Of a DNA stretch of 64,000 nt, positions 34,814-44,900 are shown in pieces (position 1 is the first letter of the stretch; the number at the start of each line of letters is the position of its first letter). The translations under genes and the position numbers were made by a program. Below the pieces are notes generated by a model. The model had not been told where the DNA came from and did not search any database. It saw only the letters and a program-made list of their open reading frames with translations. Source of the stretch: Pseudomonadota bacterium (lineage in GTDB: Bacteria; Pseudomonadota; Alphaproteobacteria; Sphingomonadales; Sphingomonadaceae); NCBI GenBank assembly GCA_023422695.1, contig JAFAGN010000018.1, forward strand, positions 1 to 64,000, given 5' to 3'.

Positions 34814-37456
34814 CTATTTCTTAGGTTTCATCTGCGGGCGAGCCGATTCGGCGGCAAGGCCCTCCGCCTTCATATCCGCGATGAGGTTTTCGAGCGCCGC
34901 GATGTCGACATTGAATTCATCGGGCTTGGGAACAGGAACCGTGTCCGCCGCCGGATTGTCGTGACTATGGGTATTTGCCTTCGTCATTCCTTCGTGGAAG
35001 CGGATCGCGAGCGCATCGGACAGTGTGACGAAGCGCAACAGCTGCGTCTGAATGACGTCGGTGCCACGACGCACGATGTCGCGAAAAATCACTTCCTCGA
35101 CTACACGCTCATAGGTATCGCGTAGACGTCCATAGAGGTGCTTGACCTTGTATTCATAGTCGGCGGGACTAGTCGCGAGCAGTTTGGGAAGCGGCGCGAA
35201 GTCGTTCTTGATCTTGCCGATGCGCTTGGCGACGTTGAGACCCTTCCAAACCATGCCTGCAGGGTCGATTTTACCCGCCGCATCTTTGTCACCGAACAGA
35301 GCAATCGTCACCGGTTCAAGGCCCCGGTTTTCCGCGGCGGTACAGAGCTCGTTGAAGAAGATTATGTCGTGGGTGAACACGACGACCTGGCGTTGGCAAG
35401 CCTCTTCAGCGAGCCGTTCCGCAACGCGCGCACTGCGGTCGCGGTCGAGCGAGGACACTGGATCGTCGACGACGATCGGGCCGGAACCATCGGTCAACGC
35501 CACCTCGGTCAGGAATCCCGCGAGTGCGAGCGCACGCTGCTCACCTTCGCTGAGAATTTCGGAGGTCACCTTGGTGAGCTTGGTCTGCGGATCGACCTCG
35601 AATTTCGCCTCGGTCTGGCTGCTCTTGCGCGAAAGGCCGACCTTTAAGTGCATGATGTCGAACCGTTCACGCTCCGCATCAAATTGCGTGACGACAGCGG
35701 TCGTCAAATGCATATCGACCAGTTCGTTTGCACGTTGCGTGATGCTTCTGGTGTGCACTTCGCCGAGCGCTTTTTCATAGGCGGCATCGGCGATCATCAG
35801 ATCGCGCCGGGTCACGAGCTTTGTCCGATTGGCGGCGAGGATCTTCTTGTCCTCGAGTTCAGCCTTCTCGGCGACCAGCTTGTCGCGCTCCTCCGTTTCC
35901 CCGGCCTTGGCGAAAGCTTCCTTCTCGTCGCGCAGCTTCTGCGCCAGCGCTTTCAGCTCGGCATGCGGCGAAACAAACGCTGGAATGGGCTTGGTGTCTT
36001 CGCCCGCCAACCTCGCAGCGGCATCTGTCCGCCGGTCGATCGATGCGATTTGGAAACTCGCCACGGCGTCGGCGAGACCGCCGTCGCGTTGCCGGACCTG
36101 GTCGACCCGATCGGTAAACCCCTCAGCGCGTAACTGCGTCAGCGGTGCAAGCGCTCCTGCGGCGTCCGCGAGCGCCTTCTCGGCCTTCGTGGCGGCCACA
36201 TCGAGCGTGTCGTCCATATATTTCTGAAAGCGCTGCATCCGCTCCGCGCCATCTTCTCGCAGTGGCTGCTGACACAGCACGCAGGCCGCCGGGCCACTAT
36301 CGCTGGCTAGGACCGGAAAGTCTGACCCGGCATAGGCTTCGCTTACGGAATAGTCGCGCGCTGCGTTCCACAGCGCCCGCCAGGTTTCGCTACCCACTCC
36401 CGGGAGCGGCTCGTCGGTGAATAAGGCGCCTGCCGACAGCTGGGCCGTCTTGCGCGCGGTAACCGCAGTCTCGCGCAGGTTGGTGAACGTCGCCAGAGAA
36501 GCGTCCGAATAGGCAGTTGCCGCACTCTCGCATTCGCTGGCGATTGCATCGACCCATCCGATGAGCGCGTTGAGATCGGCAACCGCTGCGGCGCTGGCAG
36601 AGAGGATGGCCACGATTTCGTCGAGGCGCGCTTGGTCTTCTGGCTTGAACGTCGCTGCCTCATCGATTTTGACATTGTCCGTGGCCTTGGTGAGCGTCCG
36701 GTCGAATGTCTGCGCTTTGGTCGTGCGTTGCACGGGAAAGGCAATAGCGGTCAGGCTGACCTTGTTGCCGATCGCCGTCGCCCGTTCCGCCTCGAGACAC
36801 TCCTTCAATTTGAGGCAAACGCCGTTGAGCCGGTGGGGCAGAGCCAGGCCAAAGGGCAGATAACGAATCTGATTGCCGCTATCGACATAGAGCTGCGCCG
36901 ACAAAGTATCGAACACCGCGACTTGCATGAGCTCGGGCCGGGCAGTCATTCCGCTCGTCCAGGCGATCGATGCGTCCCCGCTGCCTGTATCGACGATGAT
37001 CTCGGCGGCTTGCGGACCCGTGCTTCCGCCATAGACGTCGGAGAGAACCTTGAGCTTGTCCGCCTTTTCTACCCGCGTTCGGCAGGCCGTACGCAGAATC
37101 CGCACGAAGCCGCTCTTGCCACTACCGTTGCGGCCGTAGACGACCGTCAGCGCCTTTGGACAAAAATCGAGACCGGCCTTCGGAACGAGCCGGTTGACGT
37201 TCTCGACATTCGCGATCCCTTTGAGCACCACCGGTTGCTGCTTGCCACCGCCGAAATGCGCCTTCACGAAAGGCACCGGTGTGGGGGCCGGGCTTGGGAG
37301 GACGAAACCTGCGGCATGTTTGATCATTGCCAGCAGCTCGTCGGAATCCCCGTCGGTTAAATCATTGCTTACCGCAAGCCGTCGCAAGGCATCTTGGCGC
37401 CAAGGCGAAAGCTTCTTCGACCAGTTCTCGATATCGTCGATCGGCTCCGTCGCCAT
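34814..37456 (-). CDS. SMC/RecF-like AAA ATPase (AAA_13, PrrC/RloC-like)
   Basis: 880 residues. Walker A VYGRNGSGKSGF near 108, long coiled-coil regions between about 390 and 600 around a zinc-hook-like CVLCQQPL near 393, signature LSEGEQRALALAGFL near 640, and Walker B PIVVDDPVSSLDRD near 660. The C-terminal part has LRDTYERVVEEVIF and later RFHEGM and HSHDN. The R-x3-E then His order recalls the Arg-Glu-His triad of PrrC/RloC tRNA anticodon nucleases, but I cannot align it. Such stand-alone ATPases are common in defence islands. It is divergent from the SbcD-like gene. Confidence 0.75.
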   Translation of the reverse strand: MATEPIDDIENWSKKLSPWRQDALRRLAVSNDLTDGDSDELLAMIKHAAGFVLPSPAPTPVPFVKAHFGGGKQQPVVLKGIANVENVNRLVPKAGLDFCPKALTVVYGRNGSGKSGFVRILRTACRTRVEKADKLKVLSDVYGGSTGPQAAEIIVDTGSGDASIAWTSGMTARPELMQVAVFDTLSAQLYVDSGNQIRYLPFGLALPHRLNGVCLKLKECLEAERATAIGNKVSLTAIAFPVQRTTKAQTFDRTLTKATDNVKIDEAATFKPEDQARLDEIVAILSASAAAVADLNALIGWVDAIASECESAATAYSDASLATFTNLRETAVTARKTAQLSAGALFTDEPLPGVGSETWRALWNAARDYSVSEAYAGSDFPVLASDSGPAACVLCQQPLREDGAERMQRFQKYMDDTLDVAATKAEKALADAAGALAPLTQLRAEGFTDRVDQVRQRDGGLADAVASFQIASIDRRTDAAARLAGEDTKPIPAFVSPHAELKALAQKLRDEKEAFAKAGETEERDKLVAEKAELEDKKILAANRTKLVTRRDLMIADAAYEKALGEVHTRSITQRANELVDMHLTTAVVTQFDAERERFDIMHLKVGLSRKSSQTEAKFEVDPQTKLTKVTSEILSEGEQRALALAGFLTEVALTDGSGPIVVDDPVSSLDRDRSARVAERLAEEACQRQVVVFTHDIIFFNELCTAAENRGLEPVTIALFGDKDAAGKIDPAGMVWKGLNVAKRIGKIKNDFAPLPKLLATSPADYEYKVKHLYGRLRDTYERVVEEVIFRDIVRRGTDVIQTQLLRFVTLSDALAIRFHEGMTKANTHSHDNPAADTVPVPKPDEFNVDIAALENLIADMKAEGLAAESARPQMKPKK

Positions 37457-37772
37457 GTTTCCCCTCGCTTCTGTCCCTGCTGCCCGCCGTGCTCAGGCCT
37501 AGGCGTGCCTCTTTTCGTCTTTCAAGCCGACCTGACAACTGCCAACCAATCGATGTGCCGGCAATTTTAATCCAGAACGAACACTTTCTTTGGTCTTGGT
37601 AGAGCCCTCTTGTCGCTTCGCCACCATTGTTCGATATCTGTTCGACGCATCGCGGAACCGATGCTAGTTTTATACGCAAGGGGGAGTTAGCAAAAGTGTT
37701 GCGTGTAAATAACCCGTTGGTTCGATTCCGGGATGTCGGGGACGATCCTCAAAGAGTAGAGGCTGGGGGAGG
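37457..37772. other. Divergent promoter region of island genes
   Basis: 316 bases, more AT-rich than the surroundings, between the divergent AAA ATPase and SbcD-like genes. It should hold both promoters. A T-arm-like string (GGTTCGATTCC) near 37718 is discussed under rejected items. No repeat core is seen here. Confidence 0.5.
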
Positions 37773-38894
37773 ATGATCCGCATCCTCCACACAGCCGACT
37801 GGCAGCTCGGCAAGCCGTTCGCGCGCTTCCCGGACGAGGTCCGTTCGGCGCTTTCCGAAGCTAGGCTCGATGTCGTCGACAAGATCGGCGCGCTCGCGCG
37901 GGAGCAGGAGGCCGGCCATGTGCTGGTCGCAGGCGACGTTTTTGACAATGTCGATCCGGGCGATCGCATCCTTACGCAAGCGCTTTCGCGCATGAGCCGG
38001 GCCAGCACGACCTGGTGGCTCATGCCTGGAAATCATGATCATGCTCGCGCCGACGGCCTCTGGTCGCGCGTTCGCCGCCAAGCGCCACCCAATGTCCGTG
38101 TGCTCGATCGTGCGGAAGCGGTGGAACTTGAGGAGCAGGCCTGGCTGCTTCCCGCGCCGCTCGAGCATCGGCGCACGCGGGACGATCCGACAGAGTCTTT
38201 CGCCTCGATGTCCACGCCCCTGGGCGCAATCCGTATCGGTCTTGCACACGGGTCGATTACCGATTTCGGTGGCAGCAGTCCCGCCACGAACGTCATTCCA
38301 CCCGATCGGGCCCGTCAGGCGGGCCTCGACTATCTTGCGCTTGGCGACTGGCATGCTCATCTGCAAATCAACGATCGCACAGCCTATTGCGGTACGCCCG
38401 AAGTCGATGGCTTCGGGAGTGAGGAGCCCGGCAGTGTTATCCTCGCCGACTGCGCCGCCGGCGGCCCTCCGAGCCTGCAGCGCGTTCGATCAGGAACTTA
38501 TTGGTGGCTGACCCAGATATGGGAACTTCATGGTCGTGATGACTTCACGAGCGCGCTTCAAGGGCTGCGCGTGTCGGACGATCTCCCGCGGACTCTGCTC
38601 GACTTGCGTTTGGAGGGCACCGTTTCGCTCGCAGACCGCATCGCGATGCTGGATGAACTTGGGACCGTGCTCGCTCATGAGCTGCGCTGGCTCGACCTGC
38701 GTCATGAGGGCCTCGCGATCCGACCAACCGAAGACGATATCGCCGAAATCGATGTGCAGGGGACGCTTGCCAATGCGGCATCGCTGCTGGCGAGTAAGGC
38801 CGACGCGGGCGGCGACGAAGGATCGCTCGCGAGCGCCGCGCTCGAACGGCTCTATGTCGAAGCACTACGCGCGCAGCGGGAGGCTGACGCATGA
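37773..38894 (+). CDS. SbcD/YhaO-like metallophosphoesterase (DNA repair exonuclease type)
   Basis: 373 residues with the Mre11/SbcD phosphoesterase motifs: HTADWQLGKPF near 6-16 (Gln replaces the usual His of D-x-H, as in the DWQxGK subgroup), VAGDVFDNVDP near 51, PGNHDHA near 90, LAHGSI near 154 and LGDWHAHLQ near 191. It should be a manganese-dependent DNA nuclease working with the SbcC-like ATPase encoded next, which overlaps it by 4 nt. Shorter C-terminal region than E. coli SbcD. The ribosome site GGGGGAGG abuts the ATG closely. Confidence 0.85.
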   Translation: MIRILHTADWQLGKPFARFPDEVRSALSEARLDVVDKIGALAREQEAGHVLVAGDVFDNVDPGDRILTQALSRMSRASTTWWLMPGNHDHARADGLWSRVRRQAPPNVRVLDRAEAVELEEQAWLLPAPLEHRRTRDDPTESFASMSTPLGAIRIGLAHGSITDFGGSSPATNVIPPDRARQAGLDYLALGDWHAHLQINDRTAYCGTPEVDGFGSEEPGSVILADCAAGGPPSLQRVRSGTYWWLTQIWELHGRDDFTSALQGLRVSDDLPRTLLDLRLEGTVSLADRIAMLDELGTVLAHELRWLDLRHEGLAIRPTEDDIAEIDVQGTLANAASLLASKADAGGDEGSLASAALERLYVEALRAQREADA

Positions 38895-41530
38895 AGCTAC
38901 GTGCGCTGGAAGTCGCCAATTTCCGCAAATTCCGCAAGCCGCTCGAGATCACCGGCATTGCCGAGGGGCTCAATATCGTCGTCGAACCGAATGAGGCGGG
39001 AAAATCGACTCTTCTCGAGGCATTGCGCGCCGCGCTGTTCATTCGCCATTCGGCGAAGAGCGAACTCGTGCGGTCGTTTTGCCCGTTCGGCGACGAGGTG
39101 GGGCCAAGGGTCGGGCTCGATTTCGAGGTCGATGGCGAGGCATGGCGGCTCGACAAGCAGTTTCTCAAGGCGGCATCGATCACGCTCGTCGGCCCTTCTG
39201 GCCGCTTCGAAAGCGACGCCGCTGAGGACCGGCTGCAGACCCTGCTTGGCTTCGACAAAGGTAACAATCGCGGCACCGATCCTGAAAGCCGCGGTGCGCT
39301 GGGCCTGTTGTGGGTTGAGCAGGCGAGTGCGTTGGCGGTCGAACCACCCGGCCATCTCGTGCGCAACAACATTCGCAGCGCTTTGGAAGCCGAAGTCGGC
39401 GCCGTCTTGGGTGGTCGGCGGTTTGAGCTGGTGCGGGCGCGGATCGACGAAGCATATGCCGCGCTCAGAACGGCCCGCACTGGCAAGCCAACCGGGCGTC
39501 TGGCGGAAGCCGAGTCCCGTGCCGCCGAGGCCGGCGCGCGCCGAGAGGTGGCTGAGGACCAGCTGCGATCCTACGAGCAGTCGCTCGCTGCCCTCGAGCA
39601 GGCGCGCACTCAGAAGCGGCTCATCGAGCGCGAGCTTGAGGATCCCGAAATGGCCGAGCAGCGGCGCAAGCTTGCCGAAGATCTCAAGCTCGCCGAATCC
39701 GCGCAGCTGCGTCTGACTGCGGCACAGGCGCGTCATGCAGAGGGCGAAGCCCAGCTAAAGGCGCTCGATCAGGCGCTTGCGGCCTTCGAGCACGCCGAAA
39801 GCGCCGTGCATGAGGCGCTTGCCGTGCGCGACAAGGCGAACGCAGCGCTGGCCGCGCATCGCCAGGACCATGAGATGGCGGTGGAAGCAGAGACCACTCG
39901 GCGCACAGCGCTAGCCGAGCGTCGCCAGGCACGCCGCGATGCGCAAGGCGCACTCGACGCAGCGCGGACGATTGCTGAGGGCAATGCGCGGCGGCAGGCC
40001 GTTGCCAGGGCCCGCGCACAGCTCTCACAGGTTAAGGCGGCTGAGCAGGCGATCGCCGTCAAGCGCGACCTTGCGAACTCTTCGCTCACCGCAAAAGATG
40101 TCGAACAGCTCGCCGCCCTCGACCGCAAGGTTACCGAAACGCAGACGCTGCGCGATGCGGGTGCGGTCTCGATCGAAGTCGAATTGACCGAGGGGCAAAC
40201 GTTCACGATCGATGGTGAACCGGCCACGGCCGGGCGTCATGACGTCCTTCAGGCGACTACCTTTGCGATTGGTAAGGCTGCCCGCCTGACCATTACCCCT
40301 CCCGCCGTTGTCGGACGAAGTGCCGTGGACGCCCACGACGCGGCGCTCGAGGCGTATCACGACAAGCTCGCAGAGCTGGAGGTTGAGAGCTACGCAGCCG
40401 CGGTTAAGCGCCTCAATGCGGCCCAGAACGCGCGCGATGAACTTGTTGTGCTCGAGCGACAACTCGCCGCTCTGTGCCCAGGCGATATCACACTGGATCT
40501 CGCGCCCGGCGCAGCTGCCCTCAAACTATTCCTTGAAGATCAGACCGCAGATGCGGACGATGCGGAAGCCGAACCCGACCTTGCGGCCTTATCGGTGGCG
40601 CTCGACTTAGCGAACGAAGCCGAACAGCATGCAATTGGCCAGCACGAGAGTGCCCAGCAAACGCATCATCAGGCCGAGACGCGACTCGTTCAGCTCGGCG
40701 CTGATACGGCGACGGCGGAGCGCGACGTCGCCAGTGCGCAGGCGCAGCTCACGGCGCTCGAAGGCGAGCACGATCGGTCCGCACTCGCGGCACAGCGCCA
40801 GGCGGCAGGGGAAGACTATGCGCGCCGGGTCGACGCGCTTGATCAGGCTGAACGCGCCGCCGGCGCGCTCGATATCGAGCGGATTCGCCGCAGTATTGCT
40901 CACCAGGATCAAGCTCAGACGCGGGCCCAGGAAGAACGCCTCGCGCTCGTCGCGAAGATCGCGTCGCTCGAGGCCACCGTGGCGAGCGAGGGACCCAAAG
41001 GCCTCGCCGGCATCGCCGCTGAAACGCGCGAGGTGGAGGAGAGCGCCGCCGCGCAGCTGGTACGGCTGACGCGCGAAGCCGATGTCCTCGCGCTTTTGCG
41101 CGACACCTTACGTGAGGCGGGCGACGCGGCGGCGCGGACTTTCCTAGGGCCTGTCACCCGCCGCGCCGCCCGTTATGTCGAGCGTATCCTTCCTGGCAGC
41201 GATCTCGTTTTCGCCGAAGATATGGGGTTAGTCGGCGTGCGTCGGGACGGTTTCGACGAGGGCTGCGGTGATTTAAGCCGTGGGACGCAGGAGCAACTCG
41301 CCGTGCTCACGCGTCTCGCTTTCGCCGACCTTCTTCTTGATCGTAAAGCGCCAGTCTCTCTCATTCTTGACGACCCGTTGGTCTATTCCGATGATGCTCG
41401 CCTCGAGGTCATGACCGATCTGCTTGAGGAGGCTGGCACGCGGATGCAGGTCATCCTGCTCACCTGCAGGTCCAAAGCCTTCCGGCATGTTGCAGCCCAT
41501 CGCATCGACCTTGCGGGGGCGTCCGCGTGA
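38891..41530 (+). CDS. SbcC/YhaN-like AAA ATPase with coiled coils
   Basis: 879 residues. N-terminal VEPNEAGKSTLLEALRAALF near 32-51 (Walker A of the YhaN type), long Ala/Glu/Gln/Arg-rich coiled coils over about 170-340 and 560-700, and a C-terminal half-ATPase with LSRGTQEQLAVLTRLAFADLL near 795 and LILDDPLVYSDD near 822. No zinc-hook CxxC is evident in the coiled-coil apex; a small beta-like insert near 430-470 takes that place. ATGA overlap with the SbcD-like gene. Together they likely open and cut DNA ends. Confidence 0.85.
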   Translation: MKLRALEVANFRKFRKPLEITGIAEGLNIVVEPNEAGKSTLLEALRAALFIRHSAKSELVRSFCPFGDEVGPRVGLDFEVDGEAWRLDKQFLKAASITLVGPSGRFESDAAEDRLQTLLGFDKGNNRGTDPESRGALGLLWVEQASALAVEPPGHLVRNNIRSALEAEVGAVLGGRRFELVRARIDEAYAALRTARTGKPTGRLAEAESRAAEAGARREVAEDQLRSYEQSLAALEQARTQKRLIERELEDPEMAEQRRKLAEDLKLAESAQLRLTAAQARHAEGEAQLKALDQALAAFEHAESAVHEALAVRDKANAALAAHRQDHEMAVEAETTRRTALAERRQARRDAQGALDAARTIAEGNARRQAVARARAQLSQVKAAEQAIAVKRDLANSSLTAKDVEQLAALDRKVTETQTLRDAGAVSIEVELTEGQTFTIDGEPATAGRHDVLQATTFAIGKAARLTITPPAVVGRSAVDAHDAALEAYHDKLAELEVESYAAAVKRLNAAQNARDELVVLERQLAALCPGDITLDLAPGAAALKLFLEDQTADADDAEAEPDLAALSVALDLANEAEQHAIGQHESAQQTHHQAETRLVQLGADTATAERDVASAQAQLTALEGEHDRSALAAQRQAAGEDYARRVDALDQAERAAGALDIERIRRSIAHQDQAQTRAQEERLALVAKIASLEATVASEGPKGLAGIAAETREVEESAAAQLVRLTREADVLALLRDTLREAGDAAARTFLGPVTRRAARYVERILPGSDLVFAEDMGLVGVRRDGFDEGCGDLSRGTQEQLAVLTRLAFADLLLDRKAPVSLILDDPLVYSDDARLEVMTDLLEEAGTRMQVILLTCRSKAFRHVAAHRIDLAGASA

Positions 41531-41589
41531 GCCGCGTGTTGGGCACCTTCATCGCGGCGGGAGGCGCTTGATGCTGTTCGGTCAGCTCA

Positions 41590-41901
41590 ATGACTATATT
41601 TTACGCTCTTCTCGGGCTCGACCGGCACCTCTACGAGGCGGTGAGCGTGAAGATTTGCGAAAATTTCTATCGCAGCGACCTGCGCTTTCCGAGTCAGGTC
41701 GAGATTGTCGGCCTGGTCTACGAGACGCTCGCGAGCAATGCCGATCTGTGGCGTGAGGACGAAGCTCCGGTCGTGCTCGATCAGGTCGTCACGCGAAAAG
41801 GGCGGCGTATTCGTCGGGCAAGAATGAAAGGCGACTTCTGCCCGAGAGATCCGAACGTAGGAACGTCCGCTTTGTTGGCGATGGCTGACATGCGGAAATG
41901 A
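41590..41901 (+). CDS. Short hypothetical protein, possibly a remnant
   Basis: 103 codons from an ATG at 41590. Residues 1-70 look protein-like (LYEAVSVKICENFYRSDLRF, VEIVGLVYETLASNADLW), but the last 35 run through a copy of the intergenic repeat core at 41861-41873, so the natural end may have been lost. Not recognised. It follows the SbcC-like gene by 59 bases and converges with the SF1 helicase gene. It could be the stump of a third gene of that operon. Confidence 0.35.
   Translation: MTIFYALLGLDRHLYEAVSVKICENFYRSDLRFPSQVEIVGLVYETLASNADLWREDEAPVVLDQVVTRKGRRIRRARMKGDFCPRDPNVGTSALLAMADMRK
41861..41873 (-). repeat. Intergenic repeat copy (core AAAGCGGACGTTC)
   Basis: One of about six degenerate copies of a GAAAGCGGAC-type element seen only between 34.4 and 53.3 kb. 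Others: 34463, 34545, 34624, 45387 (plus) and 53286 (minus). Confidence 0.5.
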
Positions 41902-41959
41902 AAAGGGAATGACATAGCCGGGTACCTCGCCGAAAACTGCCAGTCGGAAATCGGCCAGG

Positions 41960-44900
41960 CTACTCGAACAGAGCATCGAGCGTGGCGAACACGCCGGCGG
42001 TACGCCACAGATTGCGATTACCGATTACGTATAGGGCCTCTTTGGCGCGCGTTACTGCGACGTTGAGGAGGTTGGGTTGTTTGCCAGCCCAAGCGCGGGC
42101 GCCTGTCTGATCGGCATTGGGAGCGCCGAGCACGAAAATCACCGCCTCGGCCTCGCGGCCCTGCACCGTGTGGATGGTTCCGACACGCTCATAGACCCAG
42201 CTGCCGAGCTCCGGGATTGCGGCATTCAGGGCGGCGCTATCGCGGATCGCGGCGCGCAGGCCATCGGCGACCTGCACGAAGGGCGTGACGACATAGAAGT
42301 CGGGCGCAATGCCTTTCGCGATGATCTGCTCCAGCAGACGGACCGCCTCGCGGCCTTTATCTGGGCACCATTTGTCGCGCCCTGAACCTTCGACGTTGAT
42401 CCAGCGCGACGGTCCGAGACAGGCGCGAATGTCTGAATTGCGGGGCGTTTTAGCCTGCACCATGAGATTTTCATAGGCGATGCTGTTGGCGATCTTGAAC
42501 ATTGGCTCGCAGCAGCGGCGATGGACAAGCAGCGGAACGCCGACCGTTCGGCTTCCGGCGCCCGACGGAAACTCAGCGAACCAGGCGGTAGCATCATCTG
42601 CCAGTGTCTGGACCGAGGCCGCGGGGGCGCCGAAGCGCTCGGCATCCACTCCGAAGCTGCGGCAGATGGCGCCGACAAGATCATCGGGAAGCATCACGAC
42701 GGGCGGGACCTGGATCGGGTCGCCGACGACGACGGCATGGTTCGCACGCAGGAGCGCGCCGACCGCTTGCTGCGGCGCCGCCTGACCTGCTTCGTCGATG
42801 AGAAGCCAGCCGAGCGATTGGGGCGGCAGCTTTCCGAGCATCGCGCTGACCGACGCGAAGGTCGTCGAGACCACCGGCACGACCAAGAAAAGGCTCGACC
42901 AGATATCCGGTATCACCGCGTCGCGCGCGGGTGAGCCGAGACCCTTTCCATCTAGGACCTGCATCGCGAGGCCGAGATTGTGGCGAAGCGGTTTCGCAGC
43001 GGCATCGAGAAAGGCCCGGTGTAGATCCATAGCCGCTTCGAAAAGGGCATCACGTTCGCGATGCTCGGCCTTGGTCAGCCAAGGCGCCGCCTTCTGAACG
43101 ATGGTGTGGCCATTCTCGAAAAACTCCTCGTCGATGATATCGCCCGTACGCGCTCGCTTGTCGCGGCGCCATTCTGCCGCCATTGGCGCGAGCTGCTGGC
43201 GAAACGCGTCGGCTTGTTTCGCGGCGCCAAGTCCGAGCCAGGGCGAGCGGCCGAGTTTTAGCAATTTGCCGTCCGGCCATGATTTTTCCTGCGACGCGCT
43301 TTGGCACGCATCGACGAGCGCATAAGAAAGCGGAGCGTGATCGGCTTCCCAGTCCCGATAGCAGCGAGTTCCGAAGAGGCGGTGGAACCAGCTCGGCCGA
43401 CCGGCGCCATGCGCTTCGACCGCCTCGAAGCGCCGCTCGATGACCGGCAGGTGCAGTCCGCGGACGCGCAGCAGTTCGACTTGCGCGAGTATGTCGTTGA
43501 CGCGCCTTTCGAGCTCACGAAAGCGCTCGCGCTTCTGCCGCCAATTGCCCAGCGCCTCGCGCCGGCTGCGCGGCGGATCGAGCGCGGTGACGATGTGAGG
43601 TGGTCGTGATGGCTTGCCGGGCTCGTCGATCTCTGCCTCGCGGCCATCTACTGCTTTCAGATATGCGAACAAACCATTGTCCGCGTTCCACCAGAAATCA
43701 TCCTTGAACGCATAACGATTGGATGAATTGCCGAGAATCGCGGCGATCAGCCCCCAGCTCGGCCCGCCAACCATCGTCTGCGCAATGGGTTCGAAATAAC
43801 GCATGTCCGAATCTTCGGCGATGGCGCCTTTCGCCGGGAGCTCACCGCTGACATTTTCCACCGCTTTATTGTTCGATGAAGCGACGAGAATCTCGAAACC
43901 CTTTAGGCGCGGATCGAGCCGGTAGAGATGGATCCAGGCTGCACCCGCTTTCAGCGTTTCGCCCGACGCGGTGAAGGCCTGTTCGGGATCGGCAAATCCC
44001 GCCATCACGCTCGCTCGTGCAGTCACAAGGGCGGCGACAACATCGCGGAGCAGTGTCGTTTTGCCCGTGCCCGGTGGACCATTGACGGCCAGTATCTCGC
44101 CCGTCGCCGTTGCGGCGGCGAGATTGACCGCCGCCTGCTGCATCAGGACGAGCGGGTGGCGGCCGAGACCCGGCCACCGGCCGGCTGGAATGGAGGCGGG
44201 TGCAACGGCCTCTTCGATTGCCAAGGCGTCGTGCTTCAGATCGCGCCGCTGTGCGGGTTGTTTTGCGCCGAGGTAGCGCAGTAAGAGGTCGGGTGCATTG
44301 CGACCAGCGCAGAGCTTGCTGGCTGACGCAAGGTCCTTCAGGAAGAAGCTGTTGAGCAGTAGTGCCTCGGGCGGGTCTTTTGATTTGAACGGGACGAGGC
44401 TGCGGACAGCGAAGCTCGGCGGGCGGAGAAGTGCCGGCTCGATGGCGAATTCAGCTGCTAGCCACTCATAGGCGGCGCGAATTGCTTTTTCGTCGAGCGG
44501 AAACGGTTTTCCGTCCGATCCTTCGCGGTACAGCCGCTCGTGCAACGCTTCGCCAATACGCTCTTCCTCGCCCGGCCAACGCGCGAGCGCGGCGGGCCCT
44601 TCGCACAAGATGACCGGTAGCCCCCAGCCGAAACTCGACAAAGTGGCGCATTCATCTTCAATCGGTCGGCCGTCACGATCGACGATAACGACCGCAAGCG
44701 GCGTGTCGCCACGCGCCTGCGGGCGTTCGGCCCGTCCATCGCCGAAGCGCTGGAGTAGCCGATCTACCGCTCCCGCCATATCGATCGATCCGAGGACGAT
44801 CTGGTAATAGAGCCGCTTTCCGGGCGGACCTTTTGCTCCGCTTGCCCAGGGCAGGCCGCGATCCAGGCGCGCGATTCTTTTGATGTCGCCCGCAAGATCG

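Noticed and set aside
37718..37740. T-arm-like string GGTTCGATTCC suggesting a tRNA end or attachment site
   Set aside because: The flanking bases do not pair as a T stem, no anticodon or acceptor arm can be drawn upstream, and no second copy was seen at the other side of the island.
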